Of a stretch of DNA of 64,000 bases, positions 54,899 through 64,000 are shown piece after piece. The notes below the pieces were generated by a model. It saw only the letters and a program-made list of their open reading frames with translations. It searched no databases and had not been told where the DNA came from. This DNA is from Crotalaria pallida (lineage: Eukaryota; Streptophyta; Magnoliopsida; Fabales; Fabaceae). The stretch covers positions 24,297,501 to 24,361,500 of the forward strand of contig CM075654.1 in NCBI GenBank assembly GCA_037953625.1, written 5' to 3'. The translations under genes and the position numbers were made by a program. Every line of letters begins with the position of its first letter. The first letter of the stretch is position 1.

Positions 54899-56955
54899 TT
54901 GTTGAATATGTGATATTGTTCTTGAGTCATATGAATTAAGGATGAGAAAAGGGAAACAAAAAGGGTGTTTAAAGGGATTTATCTCCCCTTTTCTTTAATT
55001 CTTAAGATGGCTAAAAGTTTTGATGAGTTTGAATAATTTAATTTCTGGGTTTATTTTATTTCTTAGATCATATGAATTATAGAAAATTTTGTAGGAACAA
55101 ATAAGTTTTTATTCTTTGTCTTTTAATTGTTTTGTTTCTTTGTATTAAGGAATAATAATCAATAAGTAAATAATAACGGAAAAAAAAATTAATTTCTAGT
55201 ATATATGTATATATATTAGCCGTAGTATATATTAGAAGAATTGAGGATTGATTTGTGTATTTTTGATATTTGAATTGCATTGTTGTTTAATAAAATAAAA
55301 GGGAATGGAAATAAATAAAAGAATTAAAATGGATTTTTATTTTATTTTCTTTTATTCTGGACCGTGTGAAAATATAATTATATTGTATGGTAATTGTTGT
55401 TATTTCATGTGTATTTGAGTTATAGTTAAATCTCTAAAAAGAATGAAAACAAATAAGTATTTTCCTTAAAGCAAAAATGAAATTAAAATGATTTGTGAAG
55501 AAGGGAACTAAAAAATAATTTTTGAGAAATAAAATAATTCTGGAAAATTTTTGGTGTTCTTAAAGTGTATGAAATTGTATTTTATAGAAATTTTGTTTAA
55601 TGATTATTGTTTGATTATATGCTATTCCTTTCTGTTTGGATTTAAGTTAAATAAGAACAATGAATTAGGATAATAAACAAAAATGAAATTTTCTGGAAAT
55701 ATAAAAAAATATAAGTAGGCCGTGAGGCCTATGGTCCTTTTTAAAATAATTTTTTTTGTAATTTGTTTGTTATTTGATGTGTAGTTAAATTATGGTTTAT
55801 TGTTTAAAAGAAATAGAACCAAATGGTAGTTGTTATAATCTTATAAGAGCATGTATTTTTGAATAATTTTATGATTATATGGTTGATGTGTTTGAAGATA
55901 TTAATTGCTGGAAAATGTAAATTCTTTCTTAAAGAAATCTATTATGTATTGGTTTAACAATTTATAACTATTGTTTGAATATATAAAGTGATGTAATTAT
56001 ATTATATAGATGTTTTAGGAATTAAAAATGTTTTTCCTATTTTTATTTATATATATATGCTGGTCGAAATTGTCTTAGGAAAAGAAATAAAAGTTAATTG
56101 AATTTTTCTAATTTATTGATAATTGTTTTTAGTATGTCTATGGAATGAATTACATATTTTTATGGAAAAGGTTAATTCTGGAAATTTAATTTTAATGCTG
56201 GAAATTAATTATATTTTTATTATTCTGGAAAAATTTATTTTAGGATCCCAAATGATTATTTTTAAGAGTGCTAGTGGTACTTTGTTTGTATGTGCAAATA
56301 TAATGTAGAAACCAATATAAATGAGTATTTTTGATCGATTAATTGATTTTATAGAAAATATTAAGTTGCTGTCCAGAATTTATAAATAATGAAAAAGTAA
56401 TGTTTTATTAGAAATAATAGTATTTTAAAGTCTTTGGCATGATTAGGAATTGTGTATAATTGTTTTGGATTGTTTTACTTGAACTTCATGAACTAATGCA
56501 ACTTTTACAGTGGCTGTACAGTAGATGCAATTATTTTATTTAGCTTAATGTTAGTCATTTTATTGAAGTAGAAGTTGTAATGAGAATTTAGGAAAAAACG
56601 GCATGTGTTTTCGACTTTCTGTTTATGAGAAAATGAATTTTAAAGAATACTTACGTATGCTGTCCAAAAATCTAAAATGTGTGGCATCAATGGTAGAAAT
56701 TGTTTTTAAATAAATTAATATGTAAATTTCATGCTAAGATTTTTAGTGTAAGTGTTAAGAAGTAAAAATGAATTATAAAAGTAACTTTGTGAATGTATGC
56801 CTTAATGTTCTAGTTGTTTACTAAATTGTTGTCTTACTGGTGCTTGTATGATAATTGTGGAATGTTTTGTAAAAGTGATTTTGAGTTTGTATTACAATGC
56901 TATCCAAAATTTTAGTTTAAGTTACATGAAATTATATTTTAGAATGATTGTTGAT
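54899..56955. other. AT-rich continuation of the LTR-like region
   Basis: About 2 kb with many poly(A)/poly(T) runs and no long reading frame. No gene seen. Confidence 0.45.
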
Positions 56956-56960
56956 GTGTT

Positions 56961-58411
56961 TGTTGGAAACCAACAAGCGGCCTAACAATTTAGTAGGGGG
57001 GGGTGAATAGTAAATTGAAGTAACGATACTAATTTTTCGAATGTAATTGATAAAAACAAATTACGCGCTTACTGTTTTAAAACAAAAAAAAAAAAAATTC
57101 TGTTCAAAAATGAATGAACTACTCGATTAGTTGATGGACTACTCGAGTAGTGCGTGTCAATTCAGACAGATAACAGAGTTTTCAAAAGCTGGGTTTTGCT
57201 AACACAAAGCCAAGAACAGAAGCGGATGATTTGCAATCTTAAGGTTCTGAAGAAAGATTAAATAACAGAAATTAACGAAAGCAATAAAAGATAGATAGAC
57301 ACAGGGAATTATTATACTGGTTCACTCTCTACCCACTGAGAGCTACGTCCAGTCCCCCCTAAACCTTAGGGAGTGTCTACTAATAATCAATTAAATTGGT
57401 TACAATAGGAGATACAAGTGAACCTCACTCTATCACACCTATCCCTTTCAAGAGTGTACCAAACTCTTGAAATCTACCCCAATTTCAATTGATTCTCTGT
57501 TGAAGAACCTCTTCAACCTTCCACAAAGAGAGCTTCTTGAAACCTTCAAGAACACCTTCTCCCTTTAGCAATAGAGCCTCTTGAAACCTTCAAGTGCTCA
57601 TTCCTTTCTTCAATGGAGTAATCAGATCACAGCGAAGCGGCTCCAAACAATCTCAATTGACAATGAGTAGGAAAACTAGAATACTAGAAAGAGATTGATT
57701 CTTAGAAAGGGATTGGATCAAAGGTTCTTTTTGGGTGCAAGGTTTGAAAACATTTTTGCTCAAGATGATCCGTATGGCTCTTGTTGAAGAAGTAATCCTT
57801 ATAATGTGTTTTCAAATTGCTAGAATCAGGGAGGAGCCTGAGAAAACTAATTAGGAAAGATTCTCCCTTGATTGCCTCTTCAACAGCCATATTAGAATTA
57901 AAATACTGACAGATCTGATACGTACTACTCGAGTAGTTGAAGCACTACTCGAGTAGTGAGAAAATTTGTGGACTTACTGTTTCTCAAACTACTCGATTAG
58001 TGAAGTAACTAATCGATTAGTTGAGAACTAATCGATTAGTCAACAGACTACTCGAGTAGTTGAGGAGACAGTAAGTAGACTAATTTTCATCAATGCAGAC
58101 TACTCGAGTAGTGCACCAAACTACTCGAGTAGTTACTGCTACTTTCTTAACAAATAATGTCAAAAATGATTTTCCAAAAGACCTAGTCCCTTTCTAAGCT
58201 TTTTCAACTATTTAGCTTAACTAGTATTCATGCTAACTAACTCATAATCACTTGAGTAAAAACCTAAGTCTACCACCCACACTCAACATAAATATAAAAT
58301 ATTACAAGGGAGCGGGAAATGGAAAACTTCTAAATGGTTGTTGTTGCTTTGACTTCATCAAGGACAACTTGTTGATTTATTTGTCTTCATCAAAACCTTT
58401 TTGATTCTACA
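56961..58411 (-). repeat. 3' LTR of the gag-only element
   Basis: It carries palindrome pairs ACTCGATT/ACTCGAGT at 57121/57141, ACTCGAGT at 57927/57947, ACTCGATT/AATCGATT at 57991/58011, AATCGATT/ACTCGAGT at 58030/58050 and ACTCGAGT at 58102/58123; spacing is 20, 20, 20, 20 and 21 bp. ACTCGATT is a hybrid of the two half-sites. Confidence 0.93.
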
Positions 58412-58425
58412 ATCTCCCCCTTTTT
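58412..58425 (-). other. Polypurine tract of the gag-only element
   Basis: The minus strand reads AAAAAGGGGGAGAT directly before the 3' LTR. Confidence 0.85.
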
Positions 58426-58748
58426 GATGATGACAAATCCTTGATAATATCAACCTTGTTGTTTTGCATAAACTCCCCCTGACTTTATGCAACAACATAA
58501 TAAACCTGCACAACATAAACAACAACACCATTTCTCCCTCTTTTGGCATGATAAAAAAGGAGCCTAAATTAAGAGCAACATGCCAAAGGAAGAACATAAT
58601 AACACTTGTTGGATTATGAGCAATGATAGCACTTGTTGATTTATAGCCCGAAAAGAAAACTTTTCTCCCCCTAAAACAAATATACTTATAAAGAGGCAAT
58701 TTAAAAAAAACATTTAAGCACATAGCCCTTCAAAAGTACTTGAAAAAG

Positions 58749-60479
58749 TTAAGTTTTGCTTGAGGGTACCCAAATTGTTTTGGGCTTATCGGGATTTTCA
58801 TCTTTCACAATCCAAACATAATAACCGTTAGGCACACCATGAGATTTAATTCTACAAATATTTGAGGTGTGTCCATGAATGCCACAATAAAAGCAAGTTG
58901 GCTTTTTAGAATAATTAACATTTGAAGAAGAACCAACTTTTCTAAAATTCTTTTTATTGGCATTCATGTATCCTAAGCTGGTTTTATTTGTATTGTTCCT
59001 TTGATTTTCAAGAAGTTGATTTACTCTTTGATCACTTCTTGATAAAGTTGCAATAGTGTTTTTCAAATTTGTAATTTCATGTTCATGACTTTTGCAACTT
59101 TCACAAGGAGGGATTTCTTGAATTTTCAAAGAATCAATACTATGTTGAAGTGCTTCATTTTTACTATTTAGCTCATCAATGCATTTTTCTAAATTCAAGA
59201 CTTGCTCTTTATATTTCAAAATAGCTCTTTTTCCTTTGTCATTTAATTTAGCAAGTTTCTTGAATTCTTTATGCATTTCAACATAAGCATTATATAATTC
59301 TTCATATTCATGAGACTCAGATTCGGAATCGGAATTTACCTCGGTTCCTTGCTTACTTGAAGTGAAACTTGATGATGCGCCTTCATCAAATCTACTCACC
59401 AAGCAAAGATTGGCTTCTTCCTCATCACTTGATGTGCTTGAGCTTGTCTCTTTGTTTTCATCCGGTGCATCCCACACTATGTAGGCTCTTTTGCCCTTTT
59501 TCTTTTCATCTTTATGTCTCTTGAGATACTCAGGACAATGAGGTCTTATGTGACCTCTCTTACCACATTCATGACATTTAATTTTATCTTTTGAAGAACA
59601 ATTTTTATGGTAGGAGTCCTTAGGTTCCTTTATTCTTTTTAAATCATTTTTATTTTTAAAACATTTACGGAACCTCTTTGCTAGTTTTTGAAAACTTTCA
59701 TAATCTAAACTAGATTCGGAGTCATTACTAGAGCTAGAGGAATCATCACATACCTTAGTTGATTTTGTGGTGGTCTTTAGTGCGATTCCCTTATTTTTCT
59801 TATCCAACTCCTCATGCAAAGTTAGACGTCCTAGCTCCATCTCATGCTCTTGAAGCTTTCCAAAGAGGGTTGCAAGGTCCAAGGTGTCTAAATCTTTTGA
59901 CTCCATGATAGCTGTGACCTTGGGTTGCCATTCCCTGCTTAAGCATCTCAATACTTTGTTAATAACTTCAGAATTAAGAAATGTTTTACCAAGCGCAATG
60001 AGATGATTTATGATATGAGTAAATCGCTTTTGCATGTCATTAACTGACTCATTAGGGAGCATGCGAAATAACTCATATTCATGCATTAATGTATTTAATC
60101 TAGTCCTTCTAACCTCGCTAGTCCCTTCATGAGTAAGTTGTAGAACGTCCCACATTTGTTTCGCATTTTTACAATGTGAAACTCTGAAGAACTCATCATA
60201 AGACAAGGCGGACGTGATGATGTTTTTAGCTTTCAAATCATAGGAAACTTTCTTTTTGTCATCATCATTCCAACTTGCCTTAGGAATTTCTACAATTTCC
60301 TCATTTATTTTTCTTCTAGGTATATAGGGACCATTTTCAATTGCATCCCAAACATCAATATCAATCGCTTCAATAAATATTTTCATCCTGGCTTTCCAAT
60401 AAGCATATCCTTCACCATTAAATAGTGGAGGACGGTTTACTGAAGAACCTTCCCCTCCAAAAGGATTGTTAGAGCCCAT
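58749..60479 (-). CDS. gag: Intact copia gag (576 aa) of the gag-only element
   Basis: Begins MGSNNPFGGEGSS with the gag N-domain (PPLFNGEGYAYWKARMKIFI, VWDAIENG) and a UBN2-like core (AKQMWDVLQLTHEGTSEV, LMHEYELFRMLPNESVNDM). A Ser-rich linker follows, then the zinc knuckle CHECGKRGHIRPHC (CX2CX4HX4C, about residue 300) and a Lys-rich coiled-coil stretch. A second knuckle CFYCGIHGHTSNIC lies at about 545. It ends VPSSKT where autonomous relatives would continue into protease. No stops or shifts. The product would package the element's RNA. The start ATG lies about 55 bases after the primer site. Confidence 0.93.
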   Translation of the reverse strand: MGSNNPFGGEGSSVNRPPLFNGEGYAYWKARMKIFIEAIDIDVWDAIENGPYIPRRKINEEIVEIPKASWNDDDKKKVSYDLKAKNIITSALSYDEFFRVSHCKNAKQMWDVLQLTHEGTSEVRRTRLNTLMHEYELFRMLPNESVNDMQKRFTHIINHLIALGKTFLNSEVINKVLRCLSREWQPKVTAIMESKDLDTLDLATLFGKLQEHEMELGRLTLHEELDKKNKGIALKTTTKSTKVCDDSSSSSNDSESSLDYESFQKLAKRFRKCFKNKNDLKRIKEPKDSYHKNCSSKDKIKCHECGKRGHIRPHCPEYLKRHKDEKKKGKRAYIVWDAPDENKETSSSTSSDEEEANLCLVSRFDEGASSSFTSSKQGTEVNSDSESESHEYEELYNAYVEMHKEFKKLAKLNDKGKRAILKYKEQVLNLEKCIDELNSKNEALQHSIDSLKIQEIPPCESCKSHEHEITNLKNTIATLSRSDQRVNQLLENQRNNTNKTSLGYMNANKKNFRKVGSSSNVNYSKKPTCFYCGIHGHTSNICRIKSHGVPNGYYVWIVKDENPDKPKTIWVPSSKT

Positions 60480-60532
60480 GGTTTCCTTAAGGATCTTTTC
60501 GAAAAAGTTTTTACACTCGATCTTTCAACCGA

Positions 60533-60544
60533 GCTCTGATACCA
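60533..60544 (-). other. Primer binding site of the gag-only element
   Basis: The minus strand reads TGGTATCAGAGC, starting 3 bases inside the 5' LTR boundary; it pairs with initiator tRNA-Met. Confidence 0.92.
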
Positions 60545-60546
60545 CT

Positions 60547-61990
60547 TGTTGGAAACCAACAAGCGGCCTAACAATTTAGTAGAGGGGGGGTGAATAGTAA
60601 ATTGAAGTAACGATACTAATTTTTCGAATGTAATTGATAAAAACAAATTGCGCGCTTACTGTTTTAAAACAAAAAAAATTTTCTGTTCAAAAATGAATGA
60701 ACTACTCGATTAGTTGATGGACTACTCGAGTAGTGCGTGTCAATTCAGACAGATAACAGAGTTTTCAAAAGCTGGGTTTTGCTAACACAAAGCCAAGAAC
60801 AGAAGCGGATGATTTGCAATCTTAAGGTTTTGAAGAAAGATTAAATAACAGAAATTAACGAAAGCAATAAAAGATAGACACAGGGAATTATTATACTGGT
60901 TCACTCTCTACCCACTGAGAGCTACGTCCAATCCCCCCTAAACCTTAGGGAGTGTCTACTAATAATCAATTAAATTGGTTACAATAGGAGATACAAGTGA
61001 ACCTCACTCTATCACACCTATCCCTTTCAAGAGTGTACCAAACTCTTGAAATCTACCCCAATTTCAATTGATTCTCTGTTGAAGAACCTCTTCAACCTTC
61101 CACAAAGAGAGCTTCTTGAAACCTTCAAGAACACCTTCTCCCTTTAGCAATAGAGCCTCTTGAAACCTTCAAGTGCTCCTTCCTTTCTTCAATGGAGTAA
61201 TCAGATCACAGCGAAGCGGCACCAAACAATCTCAATTGACAATGAGTAGGAAAACTAGAATACTAGAAAGAGATTGATTCTTAGAAAGGGATTGATTCAA
61301 AGGTTCTTTTTGGGTGCAAGGTTTGAAAACGTTTTTGCTCAAGATGATCCGTATGGCTCTTGTTGAAGAAGTAATCCTTATAATGTGTTTTCAAATCGCC
61401 AGAATCAGGGAGGAGCCTGAGAAAACTAATTAGGAAAGATTCTCCCTTGATTGCCTCTTCAGCAGCCATATTAGAATTAAAATACTGACAGATCTGATAC
61501 GTACTACTCGAGTAGTTGAAGCACTACTCGAGTAGTGAGAAAATTTGTGGACTTACTGTTTCTCAAACTACTCGATTAGTGAAGTAACTAATCGATTAGT
61601 TGAGAACTAATCGATTAGTCAACAGACTACTCGAGTAGTTGAGGAGACAGTAAGTAGACTAATTTTCATCAATGCAGACTACTCGAGTAGTGCACCAAAC
61701 TACTCGAGTAGTTACTGCTACTTTCTTAACAAATAATGTCAAAAATGATTTTCCAAAAGACCTAGTCCCTTTCTAAGCTTTTTCAACTATTTAGCTTAAC
61801 TAGTATTCATGCTAACTAACTCATAATCACTTGAGTAAAAACCTAAGTCTACCACCCACACTCAACATAAATATAAAATATTACAAGGGAGCGGAAAATG
61901 GAAAACTTCTAAATGGTTGTTGATGCTTTGACTTCATCAAGGACAACTTGTTGATTTATTTGTCTTCATCAAAACCTTTTTGATTCTACA
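60547..61990 (-). repeat. 5' LTR of the gag-only element
   Basis: Near-identical to 56961-58411, with the same palindrome pairs (for example 60704/60724 and 61506/61526). Confidence 0.93.
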
Positions 61991-61995
61991 GTGTT

Positions 61996-64000
61996 AGGTG
62001 TTTTTGGTAAATGTTAAAATTGATTTTTAAAGAAGGTGTTTCTGGGCTGTCCACATAATTAAAAAGGTTGCATCAAGTTTAAGTTATTTGTTTTAAGTGG
62101 CTTATGTTAATCCTTGAGTGGTAGTTGTTATTGATTTTTGAGTTAATGAAAAGTATGAAATAATCTCTGTTAATTTAATAATTAGTTCTAAAAATTTCCA
62201 TTAACGTTTTAAAGGTTTTGATTTTGTAAAGTATGATTTATTTTAAGTATTGGAAGTTTTGGTTCAAGTCTTTTGGATTCCTAAAAGTGATGAAGGAAAT
62301 TGTTGTTAAGGATATGTGTCTTGTGGTTTGCTTAATTGTAATTGAGTAGTTATTTATGAAATTATTTTGTAAATATTATTTGGTAAAGGCTTTCGTTCGG
62401 ATTTGGGTGACGTGACTTCAAAGCAAGAGGACACTAATTTTGTAGCTTCAACTCAAGGTGAGAGAGAAGCCTTCTTAAGACATAGTGGCATTTAGTGTAA
62501 TATTAGGACATTCCGTATCATCTCAAAGGTCGGAACTAGGGATCTATCGGGTGAATAGTAGAACGGCAATTGTGTGTGTATGTCCCGCCGTTCATACGAA
62601 AACACGATCCCTCGAATATAATTGTATGTGTTGTATATCTTGTTTTATTATGATGTTGGATCTATCATAATATTAAATTATTAATGATAACATGTCTGGC
62701 GAATATGATATATCAACTTATTATTGGAAAATAATTGATTCATAAGATGTCATGGTGGATAATTTTTGGGAATTGATTAAAGGCTTTATGTTTAAGGAAT
62801 TAATATGGAACCTTTACAGAGGTTTATGAAAGTTATAATACTACCCCCGGATCGCATTGTCATGATTACATGCTTGATCTTTAAGTGTTGAATTCCCTGT
62901 GACCTGGAAGTGTCCATGAGAAGCTAATCCCTTAGAGGTCGAGGCCCGTTAGAAGCAAGGTTTAGAATGGGTCGACCACAACTAGGAATGTTAAACTTTG
63001 TAAAAACTCTCCGATAACTTAAAAGACATAGGAACCCTTTATTTTAAACCTTGCGTTGAGAGTGAAGTAGTGGAGAGGAAAGACACCCTGCTTATCTACG
63101 GATACTCAGGTATGCTTGGAGATAGGAGTTCTTCAAGTGATGATTGCAATAGGGGAGGGCAAGGACGATGAAACTTCAAGAAGCCTCGAGTACTTCTCTA
63201 GGCGGGACGGGACTACAATGACAAGGTTCACGCAGGAGTCTAGGCTTTCGTCGTAGCGAGGACTGCAGGCCAACTGGAGATAGTGTTGTCGCCCCCTTGA
63301 GCAAATCATAGATGGTGAGAGGGAACCTGAACGGGGCTAGAAGTTCGGTAAGGGTTGGGTTTTTTGGAAACTTTTATGAAATGAATCTTGTTGACCGCCG
63401 GTGTTGGTCACATGAATTTTTATATCTTACTGACCACTGGCGATGGTATAGCCTTTTCGTTTACCGACTTCGATGCCAGTGTGGCTAGGGTTCCTGTGCG
63501 TCCCATTTGCTTTCCGAACTAGGATATGGTTGGACTTGCGGAGGAGATGTAACGTGTGTGATATCCATACCTTGCACCTCGGTAATGGTACCCCCCTTTT
63601 TGATTTACCGATGGTATGAAACTTAGAGACTAAAGATAATTTAACGGCTATGGTTTTAAGAGGTATAACCTTCTTGGGAAAAGATTTTATGGTAACAAAT
63701 GCAATATGGTAATGGTAATAATGATGTACATGTTCGTGTGGTCTTAATATTCCCCTATGGTAAGCCCACGCCGTCGACGATAATATCGTTCAGAAGTGCT
63801 TACTCTCTCTATTTCCCTTTCCTGTGGACATTGGGAAACAATGTCTACAGATGGCAGATCAAGGAGTGGTAGCTTAAGACAGGAAGAGGATCATGAGATG
63901 ACGCACGTACAAGGAGAAAGCAGAAGCGACAATCGAGGAATCTTCTAGACACTTGTGATAGGAGATAGCAATGAAGACTTGTAGTATAAGATATGATAGT
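61996..64000. other. Right end: LTR-like sequence, no clear gene
   Basis: Continues the region interrupted at 56960. From about 62395 it is GC-richer, with dyad-like GACCGCCGGTGTTGGTC and GACCACTGGCGATGGT units around 63390-63450. A 35-codon frame starting MSTDGRSRSGSLRQEEDHEM at 63844 ends by 63950. It could be a leader ORF or the start of a gag, but I cannot support either. Confidence 0.35.

Larger units (their letters stand above)
56961..61990 (-). mobile_element. Complete gag-only Ty1/copia retrotransposon (TR-GAG, SIRE/Maximus-like)
   Basis: LTRs at 56961-58411 and 60547-61990, minus strand. A perfect 5-bp target duplication GTGTT lies at 56956-56960 and 61991-61995. By eye the LTRs differ at about 15 positions plus small gaps (about 1%). 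The internal region is only 2135 bp: primer site, one intact gag ORF, short untranslated tail, polypurine tract. No protease, integrase or reverse transcriptase. It must be copied by enzymes from a related autonomous element. Confidence 0.93.
50796..64000 (+). mobile_element. Probable long LTR-like region of a further gypsy element (runs off window)
   Basis: Starts TGTGAGACCCGCAATTC right after CATGC in the Cassandra LTR. A TATA box TATAAATA is at 52082-52089. The right part (61996-64000) has the GC-richer, dyad-containing texture seen in the other long LTRs. It is split by a Helitron end (54898) and the gag-only copia element (56961-61990). No LTR end or primer site is seen before 64000, so length and type are uncertain. 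Confidence 0.4.

Noticed and set aside
57121..58130. CRISPR-like array of regularly spaced repeats
   Set aside because: Units are 8-12 bp palindromes with 8-12 bp gaps, in a plant LTR with eukaryotic context.
62485..62670. 61-aa frame near the right end
   Set aside because: Short, no motif, in LTR-like sequence; no support as a gene.

Overview
This is plant nuclear DNA, AT-rich and packed with nested transposable elements. It is probably from a dicot and perhaps a legume: the repeats are SIRE/Maximus-like Ty1/copia, Tat-lineage and Tekay-like Ty3/gypsy, Cassandra, Helitrons, Stowaway MITEs and tRNA-derived SINEs. The legume placement is an inference from repeat style only. I support one ordinary host gene, an F-box/LRR gene at about 19.05-20.99 kb with three coding exons. 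Almost everything else is mobile DNA or host gene fragments carried by it.

Layout. 1-8943: minus-strand Ty3/gypsy element with 3.58-kb LTRs, a broken gag and almost no pol. 8944-11.7 kb: gypsy gag remnant split by a solo copia LTR (TSD GGTCC). 11.7-18.5 kb: a repeat present twice, a 3.5-kb solo gypsy LTR (TSD ATTGA), MITEs and SINEs. 18.5-21 kb: the F-box gene. 21.1-23.8 kb: a copia gag remnant and a long-TIR element carrying an amino-acid-transporter gene fragment (Pack-MULE-like). 24-26 kb: MITEs and a SINE. 26.0-40.6 kb: a Helitron carrying ATG8-like exon pieces, split by a 12.4-kb Tat element (TSD GTTTT) that itself holds a solo copia LTR (TSD TGAAA) inside its antisense gene. 40.6-43.5 kb: a second Helitron. 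44.3-45.6 kb: a giant inverted-repeat element. 46.4-64 kb: copia LTR, solo gypsy LTR (TSD CTTGA), Cassandra 5S-like LTR, then a long LTR-like region from 50796 holding a Helitron end and a complete gag-only copia element at 56961-61990 (TSD GTGTT).

The most unusual signal is shared by LTRs of both retrotransposon superfamilies. Short palindromes occur in pairs whose start-to-start distance is almost always 20-21 bp. The motif differs between LTRs (ACTCGAGT, AATCGATT, AACCGGTT, GCCCAGGC and others), but palindromicity and spacing are kept, and related LTRs carry different motifs at colinear positions. A second strong signal is an open reading frame inside the LTRs of two related gypsy families. 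Hand alignment of 59 codons gives 40 identical residues, with 31 of 54 nucleotide differences at third codon positions, so it looks protein-coding and selected. No CRISPR arrays, operons or tRNA genes were seen.
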